The notes below the pieces were generated by a model that was not told where the DNA came from, searched no databases, and was given only the letters and a program-made list of their open reading frames with translations. Position numbers and translations under genes: made by a program. Positions 16,898 to 25,094 of a stretch of DNA of 36,290 nucleotides are shown piece after piece. This stretch comes from an uncultured Bacteroidales bacterium (GTDB lineage Bacteria; Bacteroidota; Bacteroidia; Bacteroidales; JAUNSR01): NCBI GenBank assembly GCA_947074105.1, contig CAMTON010000029.1, positions 1 through 36,290 on the forward strand. Direction: 5' to 3'. The first letter of the stretch is position 1. Each line of letters begins with the position of its first letter.

Positions 16898-17119
16898 ATG
16901 GAAAACGAAAATTCTGAATTAAAAATCACAGTTACCCATAATGGGCCGCTTATAGTGGAAGGTACTTATAAGCTTATAGATAAAGACGGTAAGGAAACTA
17001 CGGAAACTGGAAAAACCGCGTTGTGCCGGTGCGGACATTCACATCATAAACCTTTTTGTGATGGTACGCATGTGAAGATTCACTTTGATGACACAGCCGA
17101 TAATAAGGATGATAAATGA
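16898..17119 (+). CDS. CDGSH iron-sulfur domain protein
   Basis: Small 73-residue protein with one CDGSH [2Fe-2S] domain, a mitoNEET-type redox or cluster-transfer module. The motif CRCGHSHHKPFCDGTH spans residues 43-58, giving the three Cys plus one His ligands of the family (Cys43, Cys45, Cys54, His58). An N-terminal two-strand segment (ELKITVTHNGPLIVEGTYKLIDKDG) is typical of the bacterial single-domain type. It is cytoplasmic, with no signal or membrane helix. It is the first gene of a tight three-gene operon; the next likely start is 25 bases after its stop. The acidic tail DDTADNKDDK is unremarkable. Confidence 0.92.
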   Translation: MENENSELKITVTHNGPLIVEGTYKLIDKDGKETTETGKTALCRCGHSHHKPFCDGTHVKIHFDDTADNKDDK

Positions 17120-17144
17120 TTTTAATACTTTAAAATCACATGAT

Positions 17145-17336
17145 ATGATACAGGATTTTATAGTAGCGACAAATGTATCAGGAAAAAAAGTATTGATACA
17201 GGTTCACAGTATTTTCAGGATAGAGGAAGCTGATGACGGAGGAACAATGATTCAAAGTATAGGCGCAGGCGAAAATCATGTTAACGTAAAAGAATCTCTT
17301 GCCGAGATTATCGAAAAAATGGATAAGAAGAAATAA
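17145..17336 (+). CDS. Small FlbD-like protein of unknown function
   Basis: A 63-residue protein. The frame is open back to 17085 but that would overlap the CDGSH gene; I chose ATG 17145 because it starts a sensible protein (MIQDFIVATNVSGKKVLIQ). The pattern of short strands then HVNVKESLAEIIEKMDKKK resembles the FlbD-like fold seen in small bacterial and phage proteins (strands, a VKES turn and one C-terminal helix). This resemblance is by eye only. There are no cysteines, so it is not itself a redox protein. It lies between the CDGSH and DsrE-like genes with gaps of 25 and 36 bases. Confidence 0.6.
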   Translation: MIQDFIVATNVSGKKVLIQVHSIFRIEEADDGGTMIQSIGAGENHVNVKESLAEIIEKMDKKK

Positions 17337-17372
17337 CATTCTTATCCGTAAAAATTTGTAAAACCTTTAATT

Positions 17373-17732
17373 ATGGAAAACGAGAAAATATTATTTTCCA
17401 TCAATAATGATCATCTGTGGAGCAAAGTTCTTGATAATGCGTCAGGAATGCTTGATTTTCCTGATGAAGTAAGCAAAATAGGCATTATCGCAATGGGTAC
17501 CGCAATATTGTCTCTTTTGAAAAGCTCCGATCTTGAAGAGCATAAGGCCAGAATATTTGAGCTTTCAGACAAGGGTATAGATTTCTATCTCTGCGTCAAT
17601 ACGATGACGAAATATGGAATAACAAAAGAAATGATCCTTCCGGAAATAAAAATTGCCGAACAGGGTGCAAATATGAAAATCCTGGAGTTAAAGGATAAAG
17701 GTTTTTATGTTATGACGACCGATGATATCTGA
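17373..17732 (+). CDS. DsrE/DsrF-like family protein
   Basis: A 119-residue cytoplasmic protein with the DsrE-like alpha/beta layout: FSINNDHLWSKVLDNASGML at the start, strand-helix IGIIAMGTAILSLLKSS, then IFELSDKGIDFYLCVNTMTKYGI and the final ILELKDKGFYVMTTDD. Cys74 lies at the position that carries persulfide in sulfur-relay members (DsrE, TusD); many stand-alone family members keep this Cys without a known partner. It is third in the operon with the CDGSH protein, which also points to sulfur or redox chemistry. No TusB, TusC, TusE, rhodanese or sulfide quinone reductase gene is nearby, so a specific pathway cannot be named. Confidence 0.75.
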   Translation: MENEKILFSINNDHLWSKVLDNASGMLDFPDEVSKIGIIAMGTAILSLLKSSDLEEHKARIFELSDKGIDFYLCVNTMTKYGITKEMILPEIKIAEQGANMKILELKDKGFYVMTTDDI

Positions 17733-17801
17733 ATATGACGGTTAAAGATATCCGTAAAACTTATAGAGATATATTCCGGAGTCATTAGTTCTTATGATAT
17801 T

Positions 17802-17854
17802 AAAAAAGTAAATCCCGTATTCTTTTTTCTTTTATGAAAATTGAATACGGGATT
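17802..17854 (-). terminator. Terminator of the outer-membrane barrel gene
   Basis: Perfect 12-bp stem AATCCCGTATTC / GAATACGGGATT (17811-17822 and 17843-17854) around a 20-base loop. On the minus strand it is followed closely by TTTTTT (A-run at 17802-17807). It is 77 bases past the stop of the gene ending at 17931 and may also stop transcription from the DsrE-like gene. Confidence 0.75.
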
Positions 17855-17930
17855 ATTAGTGGTAATTTATTTGTGGTCTTTATCCGGAGATCTTTCTTTA
17901 TAAATTGAAGATCTGCTTTTTTAATATTTA

Positions 17931-20864
17931 TCAGAACATTCCGGGGCCTCCTCCAGGAGGCATTCCGCCACCACCGGGACGTCCACCTCCGGGAGGAGGT
18001 CCGAATTCTCGACCGCCCGGAGGCATCATGTCAGGATCGAATTCACGGCCGTCTGGACCTACCATTTTCTGGCTGCTGTTGCGCTTGCCCATGCTTGAGA
18101 AGCGGTAAGTGAATCCTATCATCGCATAACTTGTCAGCTGATTCGACCATACATCCTGAATTGAAGATGTTGTAATGCGGCGTGTGATTGTTTTTCTGTC
18201 ATGAAGTATATCGTTCATGCTGAAATATATACTTCCTTTTTTATTGAATATCGTTTTTGTAATCTTAGCGTTCCACAGATTCTCGGTACTTCCGAATGCT
18301 GCTGCATATCCGGTAAGCGCAGTAAACGTATAATCGGTATTAAGAACTATATTGAACGGCAGATAAATAGTAAGCGTCGCAGTTCCTCCATAGTTAAGAG
18401 TAGACTGATCGGTAGCTGAAGAAAGAGAATTATCGACTCTTGTCCATTCGCAGTTTCCTCTTACTCCTAAATCGAAAAGATCGGAACGGTAGTTGATTGC
18501 AAGGTTTTCTCTTGCTGTATAGTTCTGCGAAATATTCTTCATTGCATCTGTAGTCTCATTTCCTCTTAAGAAGCCGACATTGTGATTGTATGATGCATTC
18601 GAGCTGCTGTTAATCTGAAAATGAGTACCCATAGGAATATTAAACATCAGTCTTGCAGAAGCATTCCATACACCGTCAACATTTACCGGCATAGTGGTCT
18701 GGACTCCGGTTTCCCTGTCGTATGTCGTTTTATTTGTGATACTGTTAAGGACATAAGCTCCTTCAACCGAAGCCATCACCGTAGATAGCTTTTCACTGTT
18801 GAAATTACTGTAACGCAGGCTCAGGTTATTTGTATAGCTCGGTTTAAGATCCATATTACCCATCTGAATAAACAGAGGGTTGCTGTTATTCTTTGATGGT
18901 TGCAGCTGATTGATTGATGGCTGGGTAGTACGCCCGCGATAACGGATACGAAGCGTCTTTCTCTTACTCCATAAATAGTTATATTCAAACAAAGGAGAAT
19001 AATTTATCACTTCCTGTTTGTAAGAACATGTCGAATCAAGAAGATTTTCGGACTTCTGCATCGAAGGCTCGACATTCACACCGATATTATAGTTGTATTT
19101 AGATCTTACCGTGCGGATACTTATACCTGCCGTATGGGTAAGTGAAGTATTGCGGATATGATCGCTTAAAGAATCAGTAAATTCCGGACTGTATGCTTCA
19201 AGGATATTATCCCACAGATAGGTATCGCGGTCGGAAGTGGTGCGGGATGCGTTTGCATTATAGGAAAGCTGAAGAAAACGGTTGTTTCCGAACGGCTCAA
19301 CCCATGTTAGGTAAGCGCGTCCTCCCATTGTGTGATTTTTCTCAAGTTGTTTCTGCTGCACATACACTGTTGTGTCGATTCCGTTTACTCCCCAGTCTTC
19401 ATAGTCTACACGATTGTCGGTATATGAAGTACCATCAGTTATATTTCCGTTAAATTCCACGCTAAGGGATACTTTTCTTCCGGCTTTAAAGGCAGATTCT
19501 CTTGAAAGTGTTGCTCTCGCTGAATAATTACCCCCTTCCATTGTCATATCTCTGAAATTGGTACCTTTATTTACAAAGGCTCCTTCATAGAAGACCCAGT
19601 CTGCACTGTCGACTTTCTCATCCGTTGTAAGGAATTCGGAAGTTTCAATAGTATGTGTTCTGTTGTATCCTACGGAAGGTTGAAGTTCGAATTTAGTAAG
19701 CGAATCTATTTTCCATTCCATTTTAAGATCTGCTGAAGCATTACGGCTTTTATTATATCCTATTGTGCTTGAATTATAAAAAGTCGAACCTTCTTCAAGA
19801 ATATTCTCTCTGTATGTTTCCTGATCTTCATCCTGCTCTTTTCCGGAGAAAAGGATATTCCCTCCTATTCTGAAATCATCACTTTTTCCTACATTGATAT
19901 TAAGACCTCCGCTGCCGGCTGTGGAAATACCGCTTCCCGCACCACCGCTGTTACGGCCTCCCCGCATATTGGAACCGGAGAAAATGCCTCCTCCCCTGTC
20001 TGAAAATGTCTGTTTATTGATATTATTTATTCCTCCGAGAATAGAATACTGATTGTTGTCTTCAAATCGGTTAACCATTGCTGACCCTTCATATCTGTGA
20101 GGATTCTCATCCGCATAACCGTAAGCACCAAGCACATTACCGAACCATCCGTTTTTCATTCCTTTCTTTATGGTAAGATTAATGACAGTTTCATCATCGC
20201 CGTCATCAACTCCCGTAAGTTGGGCAAGATCGGATTTCTTATCTATGATCTGAAGTTTATCGATAATGTCGGTATTAAGATTCTTTGTCGCTACAGTAGG
20301 GTCACTGCTGAAGAATTCTTTTCCGTCAACAAAGACTTTCTTTACTTCTTTTCCGTTAGCCGTAATCTTTCCCTCACTGTCGACATCAACTCCGGGAAGC
20401 TTCTTAAGCATATCTTCAACTACAGAATTAGGCTGCATCTTATAAGAATCTACATTATATTCAATAGTATCTTCCTTTACGACAACCGGAGGAACCTGTC
20501 CTTTAACGATAGTTTCCTTAAGCATTTTCTCCGCCTCCTTCATCTTAAGAGTTCCGAGATTAACCGGAGAATTGTCTTTTGGCTTTATTACTTCAATATA
20601 ATTGGAATATCCAAGGAATGAAACATTAAGTAATATCTCACTGACCTGCTTTACAGATAACTCAAAATTTCCGTTCTCTGAAGTAACGGTACCTTTAAGC
20701 ATCACACTATCCGGAAGCATTCTTGCAACAACTGTAGCCTGCCCCATAGGCTCCCCGGATTTCTCATCTACTATCCGCCCTGTAATCTTTATATTATCTG
20801 CCAATATGGTAACAGGAGCAATAATACAAATCAGGCAAAGAAAAAGAAGTAATCTTTTCATCAT
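17931..20864 (-). CDS. TonB-receptor-like outer-membrane beta-barrel protein with Pro/Gly-rich C-terminal tail
   Basis: Outer-membrane protein of 977 residues. It has a signal peptide (1-22), a CarboxypepD_reg-like beta-sandwich (about 25-110: IKITGRIVDEKSGEPMGQATVVAR...), a TonB plug-like domain (about 125-235: VVEDMLKKLPGVDVDSEGKITANGKEVKKVFVDGKEFF), and a long beta-barrel with many alternating aromatic strands. This is the layout of the OMP_b-brl_3 group, often annotated as TonB-dependent receptors; no SusD partner adjoins. The plug-barrel joint includes a Gly/Ser-rich loop (GGGIFSGSNMRGGRNSGGAG). After the last strand (YAMIGFTYRF) it continues for about 50 residues of Pro/Gly-rich sequence with REFGPPPGGG-type repeats, which is unusual because such barrels normally end at the final strand. 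It is a single-gene unit with its own terminator. Confidence 0.85.
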   Translation of the reverse strand: MMKRLLLFLCLICIIAPVTILADNIKITGRIVDEKSGEPMGQATVVARMLPDSVMLKGTVTSENGNFELSVKQVSEILLNVSFLGYSNYIEVIKPKDNSPVNLGTLKMKEAEKMLKETIVKGQVPPVVVKEDTIEYNVDSYKMQPNSVVEDMLKKLPGVDVDSEGKITANGKEVKKVFVDGKEFFSSDPTVATKNLNTDIIDKLQIIDKKSDLAQLTGVDDGDDETVINLTIKKGMKNGWFGNVLGAYGYADENPHRYEGSAMVNRFEDNNQYSILGGINNINKQTFSDRGGGIFSGSNMRGGRNSGGAGSGISTAGSGGLNINVGKSDDFRIGGNILFSGKEQDEDQETYRENILEEGSTFYNSSTIGYNKSRNASADLKMEWKIDSLTKFELQPSVGYNRTHTIETSEFLTTDEKVDSADWVFYEGAFVNKGTNFRDMTMEGGNYSARATLSRESAFKAGRKVSLSVEFNGNITDGTSYTDNRVDYEDWGVNGIDTTVYVQQKQLEKNHTMGGRAYLTWVEPFGNNRFLQLSYNANASRTTSDRDTYLWDNILEAYSPEFTDSLSDHIRNTSLTHTAGISIRTVRSKYNYNIGVNVEPSMQKSENLLDSTCSYKQEVINYSPLFEYNYLWSKRKTLRIRYRGRTTQPSINQLQPSKNNSNPLFIQMGNMDLKPSYTNNLSLRYSNFNSEKLSTVMASVEGAYVLNSITNKTTYDRETGVQTTMPVNVDGVWNASARLMFNIPMGTHFQINSSSNASYNHNVGFLRGNETTDAMKNISQNYTARENLAINYRSDLFDLGVRGNCEWTRVDNSLSSATDQSTLNYGGTATLTIYLPFNIVLNTDYTFTALTGYAAAFGSTENLWNAKITKTIFNKKGSIYFSMNDILHDRKTITRRITTSSIQDVWSNQLTSYAMIGFTYRFSSMGKRNSSQKMVGPDGREFDPDMMPPGGREFGPPPGGGRPGGGGMPPGGGPGMF

Positions 20865-21008
20865 TCTTTTATTTCATTTTTTTCATTCGTCTGATTTTAT
20901 AGACTAAGCAAGAAGGGGAAAGTTAAATCTTATTATTGCATTTTAACAATAAAAGTGTTCCGGGTATTAATATTTGATAATTTACTATTCTAAAAATGAA
21001 CAAAAGAA

Positions 21009-21051
21009 GAAGCCATGTCTTAAGGGGTGGTGTCCCTTGCGACATGGCTTC
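21009..21051. repeat. Long perfect hairpin upstream of the barrel gene
   Basis: GAAGCCATGTC (21009-21019) pairs with GACATGGCTTC (21041-21051). Inside it AAGGG (21022-21026) pairs with CCCTT (21034-21038). Read leftward it is followed by TTCTTTTG. It could end transcription from aqpZ or be a leader structure of the barrel gene starting at 20864. Confidence 0.55.
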
Positions 21052-21224
21052 ACATTGATTATCTGAAGAAATACTCATTAATAAATCATCAATATGAAAT
21101 TGATGGTTGGTGGTTAATTCCACATTTTCCGATTTATAACGTTCCCGATAACCAACTCTCATTAGTGGTTTGGTGATATAATTATATTCTCGCTTGAATT
21201 ATTTCTGTAATTAAATTTCCTTTT

Positions 21225-21586
21225 ATCATTCTTTTTTGAAAAACAGACCGTGCCACAAAGGGCACAATCTGCTTATTCTGAAATGATATGTATGTAATAA
21301 TAACTCTAAATATTTTCTTTAAATCATTCTTTTGGAATAACAGATCATAGTCAATAGTCATAATCTGCTATTTCCGGAATGATGTATATATGTAAAAATA
21401 AACCCAGATATTTCCTTTAATCATTATTTCTGAAAAACAGATTTTGCTTCAAAGAGCATAATCCGTTTATTCTGAAATGATGATATATATAAATAATAAA
21501 CCTAAATATCTTCTTCTTCTTTAACCTTTCTTTTTGAATAGCAGACTATGCCTTAAAAGACATAATATGCACATTCTTAAGTAATA
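21225..21586. repeat. Four ~100-bp degenerate tandem repeats, each a ~62-bp hairpin
   Basis: Hairpins at 21225-21287, 21323-21383, 21420-21481 and about 21524-21586 start 97-105 bases apart. Each has arms of the type ATCATT...TGAA.AACAGA and TCTG.TTATTCTGAAATGAT around a small apical stem (for example GTGCC-ACAAA-GGGCAC in the first). Linkers share TAAATAT.TTCTTTAA. Arm sequences vary between copies while pairing is largely kept. Copy four is the most decayed. The array fills much of the 1083-base gap between the barrel gene and aqpZ; the remaining parts are AT-rich with nothing else recognisable. Confidence 0.7.
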
Positions 21587-21947
21587 TATATTTATAATAA
21601 TAACCTAAACTATAATATTGTATATTTTACCATCTCTGTCTTTATAACTCTTACTTATGCAATTAATAAAAAGTTCACGAAAACAGGCTATTCCTTTTTG
21701 CCAGTTAATAACAATAACACAACCTCTAAATTTCTGGCACTACTTATAAAATGACTAGATGTGATAATATAATTTCAATAGAGATAAAAATCTTAATAAA
21801 TAATCCGCAAGATTTCCGGTTTTCCGATAATACGTTTTCTATCAGTAAATAATCTATTAATAATGTTTCATTAAAAAGAAAACAACTAATATCATATTTT
21901 TCAGAAATCCTTATTGATCTTTCATCATTATCTGATATCAGAAAAAC

Positions 21948-22628
21948 TTATGCTTTTTGATCATTATCTGATGAAAGAATTTTCCATACTCCTGCAGATA
22001 AAATGGCACCAGCCATCGGAGCAACAACAAACAACCATAATTGAGACAATGCTTCCCCTCCCTGGAAAATCGCCGGTCCAAAACTACGAGCCGGATTTAC
22101 CGATGTTCCTGTAATCGGAATACAAACTATATGAACCAAAACCAGAGTCAATCCTATAGCAAGACCAGCAAGATTTCCTGCTCCTTTTTTAGAATCGGTT
22201 GACCCAAGAACAACTAAAACAAAAATAAAAGTAAAAACTACCTCTGCGATAAACGCCTGTCCTATCTGACCCGGTGCAAAACTGTTTGCTCCCGTAGCTG
22301 TTGACGGACCGTAGCTTCCTGTTGACGTCAAAAGATAAATTATTGACGAACCTACCAATGCTCCGATAAACTGAGCTACCATATAACCTAATGCTTCTTT
22401 CCCCGGCATTCTTTTAGAAAGCCATACACCAAGTGTAATTGCAGGATTAATATGACATCCTGATATTCCTCCTATACAATAAGCCATTCCGATAACTGAA
22501 AGACCGAATGCAAATGCTACGGCAAGAACCTGCGCAGTACCGGCAGTACAGCCAAAAAATATTGCACTTCCACACCCCATTAAAACCAGCACCATCGTTC
22601 CCAGTGCTTCTGCTAAAAACTTCTTCAT
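21948..22628 (-). CDS. aqpZ: Aquaporin Z-type water channel
   Basis: Inner-membrane water channel of the MIP family. The 226-residue protein has six transmembrane helices in two homologous halves. Both pore motifs are intact: NPA at 61-63 (GCHINPAITLG) and NPAR at 178-181 (GTSVNPARSFGPAIF). His166 in LVLVHIVCIP together with Arg181 matches the narrow water-selective filter of E. coli AqpZ rather than the wider glycerol-facilitator filter. It stands alone, and its upstream region is an array of about 83-base repeats while its downstream region is an array of about 100-base hairpin repeats. Three T-rich promoter-like blocks occur upstream but no single clear -7/-33 pair. Confidence 0.93.
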   Translation of the reverse strand: MKKFLAEALGTMVLVLMGCGSAIFFGCTAGTAQVLAVAFAFGLSVIGMAYCIGGISGCHINPAITLGVWLSKRMPGKEALGYMVAQFIGALVGSSIIYLLTSTGSYGPSTATGANSFAPGQIGQAFIAEVVFTFIFVLVVLGSTDSKKGAGNLAGLAIGLTLVLVHIVCIPITGTSVNPARSFGPAIFQGGEALSQLWLFVVAPMAGAILSAGVWKILSSDNDQKA

Positions 22629-22670
22629 TTTTTATTTTCTGTTTATTAATTTTCTAATTAAGCTTCTCTT

Positions 22671-22985
22671 TTTTACTGAATGGATATCATTAAATATGTA
22701 TCCTCTTTTCTCAAGCCTTTTAATATTTCCACCAAGCCAAAGAACCCTTTCAAATACAGAGATTATGATTTCCCGAAAATGTATCCTCCTTTCTGAAACT
22801 TTTTTTCATTTTTTTCAAGGGACGAAAAATATCCCTTCATATACAGAGAATACAGATCATTAAAAATGTATCCTCCGTTTTGAAACTTTTTTTCTCATAC
22901 CCTGAAAAAAACGCTTTCATATATAAAGAGTATGATATGCAGAAAATGTATCCTTCATTCTGAAAGTTTTTTCATTTTTTTATTA
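22671..22985. repeat. Four ~80-87-bp degenerate tandem repeats upstream of aqpZ
   Basis: The core ATGTATCCTC.TTTCTGAAA recurs with ATGTATCC at 22696, 22779, 22866 and 22946 (steps of 83, 87 and 80 bases). A companion block ATACAGAGA.TA starts the last three units at 22754, 22841 and 22921, and T-runs follow each core. Read toward aqpZ, each unit contains GGAGGATACATTTT, where TACATTTT is one base off the -7 consensus. The units may therefore be duplicated promoter or leader segments. The rest of the 608-base gap (to 23061) is AT-rich and featureless. Confidence 0.65.
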
Positions 22986-23061
22986 AATAAATTCACCATC
23001 GAAAAATAAGAAACTCAAATACAATATGTTAACACAAAAAATAAAAATATATTTTTTATAC

Positions 23062-23102
23062 AAAAAAAGAGATGAACGGAATATTCTCCGATCATCTCTT
23101 TT
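23062..23102 (-). terminator. Terminator of the sigma/anti-sigma/DUF3575 operon
   Basis: A 16-position stem with one A-A mismatch (23065-23080 with 23087-23102) and a six-base loop. On the minus strand it is followed by seven T residues. It lies about 135 bases after the stop of the last operon gene. Confidence 0.85.
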
Positions 23103-23236
23103 AAGATATATTTATTTGAGAAAGATTAAGCTCATCTTAAGCCTATTATTCTTTATGAAAAAAATGCTGATATAAGAAACTCATACCTCAGAATCAACAT
23201 AGAAAATAATTATTATTCCGTTTTCAAAGAATAATA

Positions 23237-24280
23237 TTATTTCAATATATAAACTATCGAAAGTCCTGCTTTGGTAATACCGTAATAATTTCTGTTGAAA
23301 GAACCTCTGGATACATCGCTTCCGATTCCGTAATAATCATCCACTTTAACCTTTGCATACCCAATACCTATCGACGGCTCAATTGCCCAGTGAGATCCAA
23401 GTCTCCAGGAATAACCGTAAGTGATACCTCCTCCTTTAAGGGAACCTTTAAACGTATTATTAATGACAGCATCCTTACTTATCAGACCAAGCAGTTTTCC
23501 GGTTCCAAAATCCCAGGGAAACATTCCTCCACCGTCAAAACGGCCTACATGACCGTGAACTCCGATAAAACTGCCACGGAATCGCTCTTTAGTCCACCAT
23601 CTAAGTTCAGGCTGTACCATCCAGTGTTTTATACTTTTCCCGCTTCCGAAATCCCACGGATTATAATTTCCCGAAATATCCAGAGTCAATTTCTTCGCCA
23701 GAGCTATCTCAACACCAAGGTTAATAGTAGATGAAGCATCATAAATAAGATTGGTCTTTATAGCAAAAGAAGGATATTCTTGTTGTTCCTCTTTTTCTTC
23801 CGCCACATATTCTTCGATTTCACTCTTCGAATAAACCACCTCACATTTCGAAACAGACAGCGCGGAAGGAGCACTAAGAGAGATAAACTTCATCGGCATC
23901 ATCGAATCCCTTTCTTCCACAATCTCCGGAACGATCTCCGGAATCTCTACCACAGGAGGCTGATAAGCAGAATCTCGTTTTGATACATATATACAATAGA
24001 AACGTCTCACCTTCTTATAACTAAGATCGGTCTCCGACAGGATTCCGGAAAGAGACGTATCAATATCCTGCGATAAATCCTGATTCTTAGGATACAACTT
24101 ATTTGTAAGAGTGGGACTGAACGTAAATTTTACTCCATGTTTCTGTCCCAGCTCTTTCAACAGTTCGGTCAGATTTTTTTCTCCGTTATCCTGACCGAAC
24201 ATATTCATACCGTTTCCGCATATTCCTGCCATACACAGACATGCCATGATAACCGGTTTTCTTTTACTCATTACTTTCAT
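23237..24280 (-). CDS. STN-like plus DUF3575 outer-membrane protein
   Basis: Exported protein of 347 residues, third gene of the sigma/anti-sigma operon. After a signal peptide (cleavage near residue 30) comes an STN-like (secretin/TonB N-terminal) domain at about 36-101 (NLTELLKELGQKHGVKFTFSP...LSYKKVRRFYCIYVSK). A Pro/Glu-rich linker (PPVVEIPEIVPEIVEE) and the DUF3575 domain (about 168-347) follow, the latter predicted as a small outer-membrane beta-barrel: FAIKTNLIYDASSTINLGVEIALAKKLTLDIS, PELRWWTKERFRGSFIGVHGHVG, and a final strand GLSIVYILK. Its ATG overlaps the FecR stop by 4 bases (ATGA), so translation is coupled. In classical FecI/FecR systems the STN domain belongs to a TonB-dependent receptor and contacts FecR; here a DUF3575 barrel takes that place. 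The ligand is unknown. Confidence 0.75.
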   Translation of the reverse strand: MKVMSKRKPVIMACLCMAGICGNGMNMFGQDNGEKNLTELLKELGQKHGVKFTFSPTLTNKLYPKNQDLSQDIDTSLSGILSETDLSYKKVRRFYCIYVSKRDSAYQPPVVEIPEIVPEIVEERDSMMPMKFISLSAPSALSVSKCEVVYSKSEIEEYVAEEKEEQQEYPSFAIKTNLIYDASSTINLGVEIALAKKLTLDISGNYNPWDFGSGKSIKHWMVQPELRWWTKERFRGSFIGVHGHVGRFDGGGMFPWDFGTGKLLGLISKDAVINNTFKGSLKGGGITYGYSWRLGSHWAIEPSIGIGYAKVKVDDYYGIGSDVSRGSFNRNYYGITKAGLSIVYILK

Positions 24281-25086
24281 GGAACGATAATACTGATTTG
24301 GTTACCATTTACATTAAAATCTATATCGCAGGTTATGCTAAGCAGATCAAGAGTCTCCTCCATATCTCCGGTCACTATAAAACCGGAATATTCTATATTG
24401 GCGAATGAATTCTTATCGGCAAATACCACATCATAGATCTCCTCGATCTTCGACAGTACTACAGGCAGCGATTCGTTTTCAAACTCTATGAACTCTGGCC
24501 ATACTACTCCCGGAGTCGTTTCTTCACCATCGAAATGAAGCTTCTGATCCTTTGTAAGTACTTTCTTACCTGCTTTTGTTTTGACAGATACCGAACCTTC
24601 GTAACATTCAACAACAAGTTCATCGCTTGTCACATCAACCATAAAGCGGGTTCCAAGAACGGAGATATCTCCGAGTGCCGTATTAACGGTAAACGTACTT
24701 CCGTGAGTAACCGAGAATTCCGCACAACCTTCAAGCGAAAGATCTCGTTTGAAGACCCATGCAAGACGATTATATTTGATAGATGTCTGTGGCTGCATCA
24801 CTACATCAGAGTTGTCGGGAAGAACTATTGCCATAACATCCTGTCCTGAAGTGACAGTTGTATTCATTGCCCAATATGCTCCGGTCACGAATACTACTAT
24901 GGCAACGGCTGCCGTAGCCAGACTTCTCATTATGAAGTGGCGAGCGCGCAACCTTTTTCTTTTATCGTTTTCTATATAATCTAATATCGACTGACAAATT
25001 TCCTCTTTGCGAAGAAACTTTTCCTCCTTAAATTTTACATCCTTAAGTATGGCTTCAATATTCAGATAGTCATTATTAATCTGCAT
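24277..25086 (-). CDS. FecR-family anti-sigma factor
   Basis: Inner-membrane anti-sigma regulator for the ECF sigma factor encoded 8 bases upstream. The 269 residues divide into a cytoplasmic sigma-binding N-terminus (1-52), one membrane helix (about 53-72: MRSLATAAVAIVVFVTGAYWAM), and a periplasmic FecR domain (about 80-185: VMAIVLPDNSDVVMQPQTSIKYN..., TFTVNTALGDISVLGTRFMVDV, GSVSVKT). It ends in an STN-like DUF4974 tail (about 197-269: FENESLPVVLSKIEEIYDVVF...). This is the usual Bacteroidetes FecR form. The last four bases overlap the next gene's start, tying it to the STN/DUF3575 protein as its probable partner. Confidence 0.92.
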   Translation of the reverse strand: MQINNDYLNIEAILKDVKFKEEKFLRKEEICQSILDYIENDKRKRLRARHFIMRSLATAAVAIVVFVTGAYWAMNTTVTSGQDVMAIVLPDNSDVVMQPQTSIKYNRLAWVFKRDLSLEGCAEFSVTHGSTFTVNTALGDISVLGTRFMVDVTSDELVVECYEGSVSVKTKAGKKVLTKDQKLHFDGEETTPGVVWPEFIEFENESLPVVLSKIEEIYDVVFADKNSFANIEYSGFIVTGDMEETLDLLSITCDIDFNVNGNQISIIVP

Positions 25087-25094
25087 AAGTTAAG

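Noticed and set aside
17085..17144. Upstream start for the FlbD-like gene
   Set aside because: It would overlap the end of the CDGSH gene by 35 bases and adds a non-conserved-looking leader; ATG 17145 gives normal operon spacing.
20097..20621. 174-codon rightward ORF in the barrel gene
   Set aside because: Lies opposite the plug domain of the barrel protein and is a reading-frame shadow.
20923..21162. 79-codon leftward ORF upstream of the barrel gene
   Set aside because: It runs through the long hairpin at 21009-21051, has no ribosome-binding site, and its composition looks like translated spacer.
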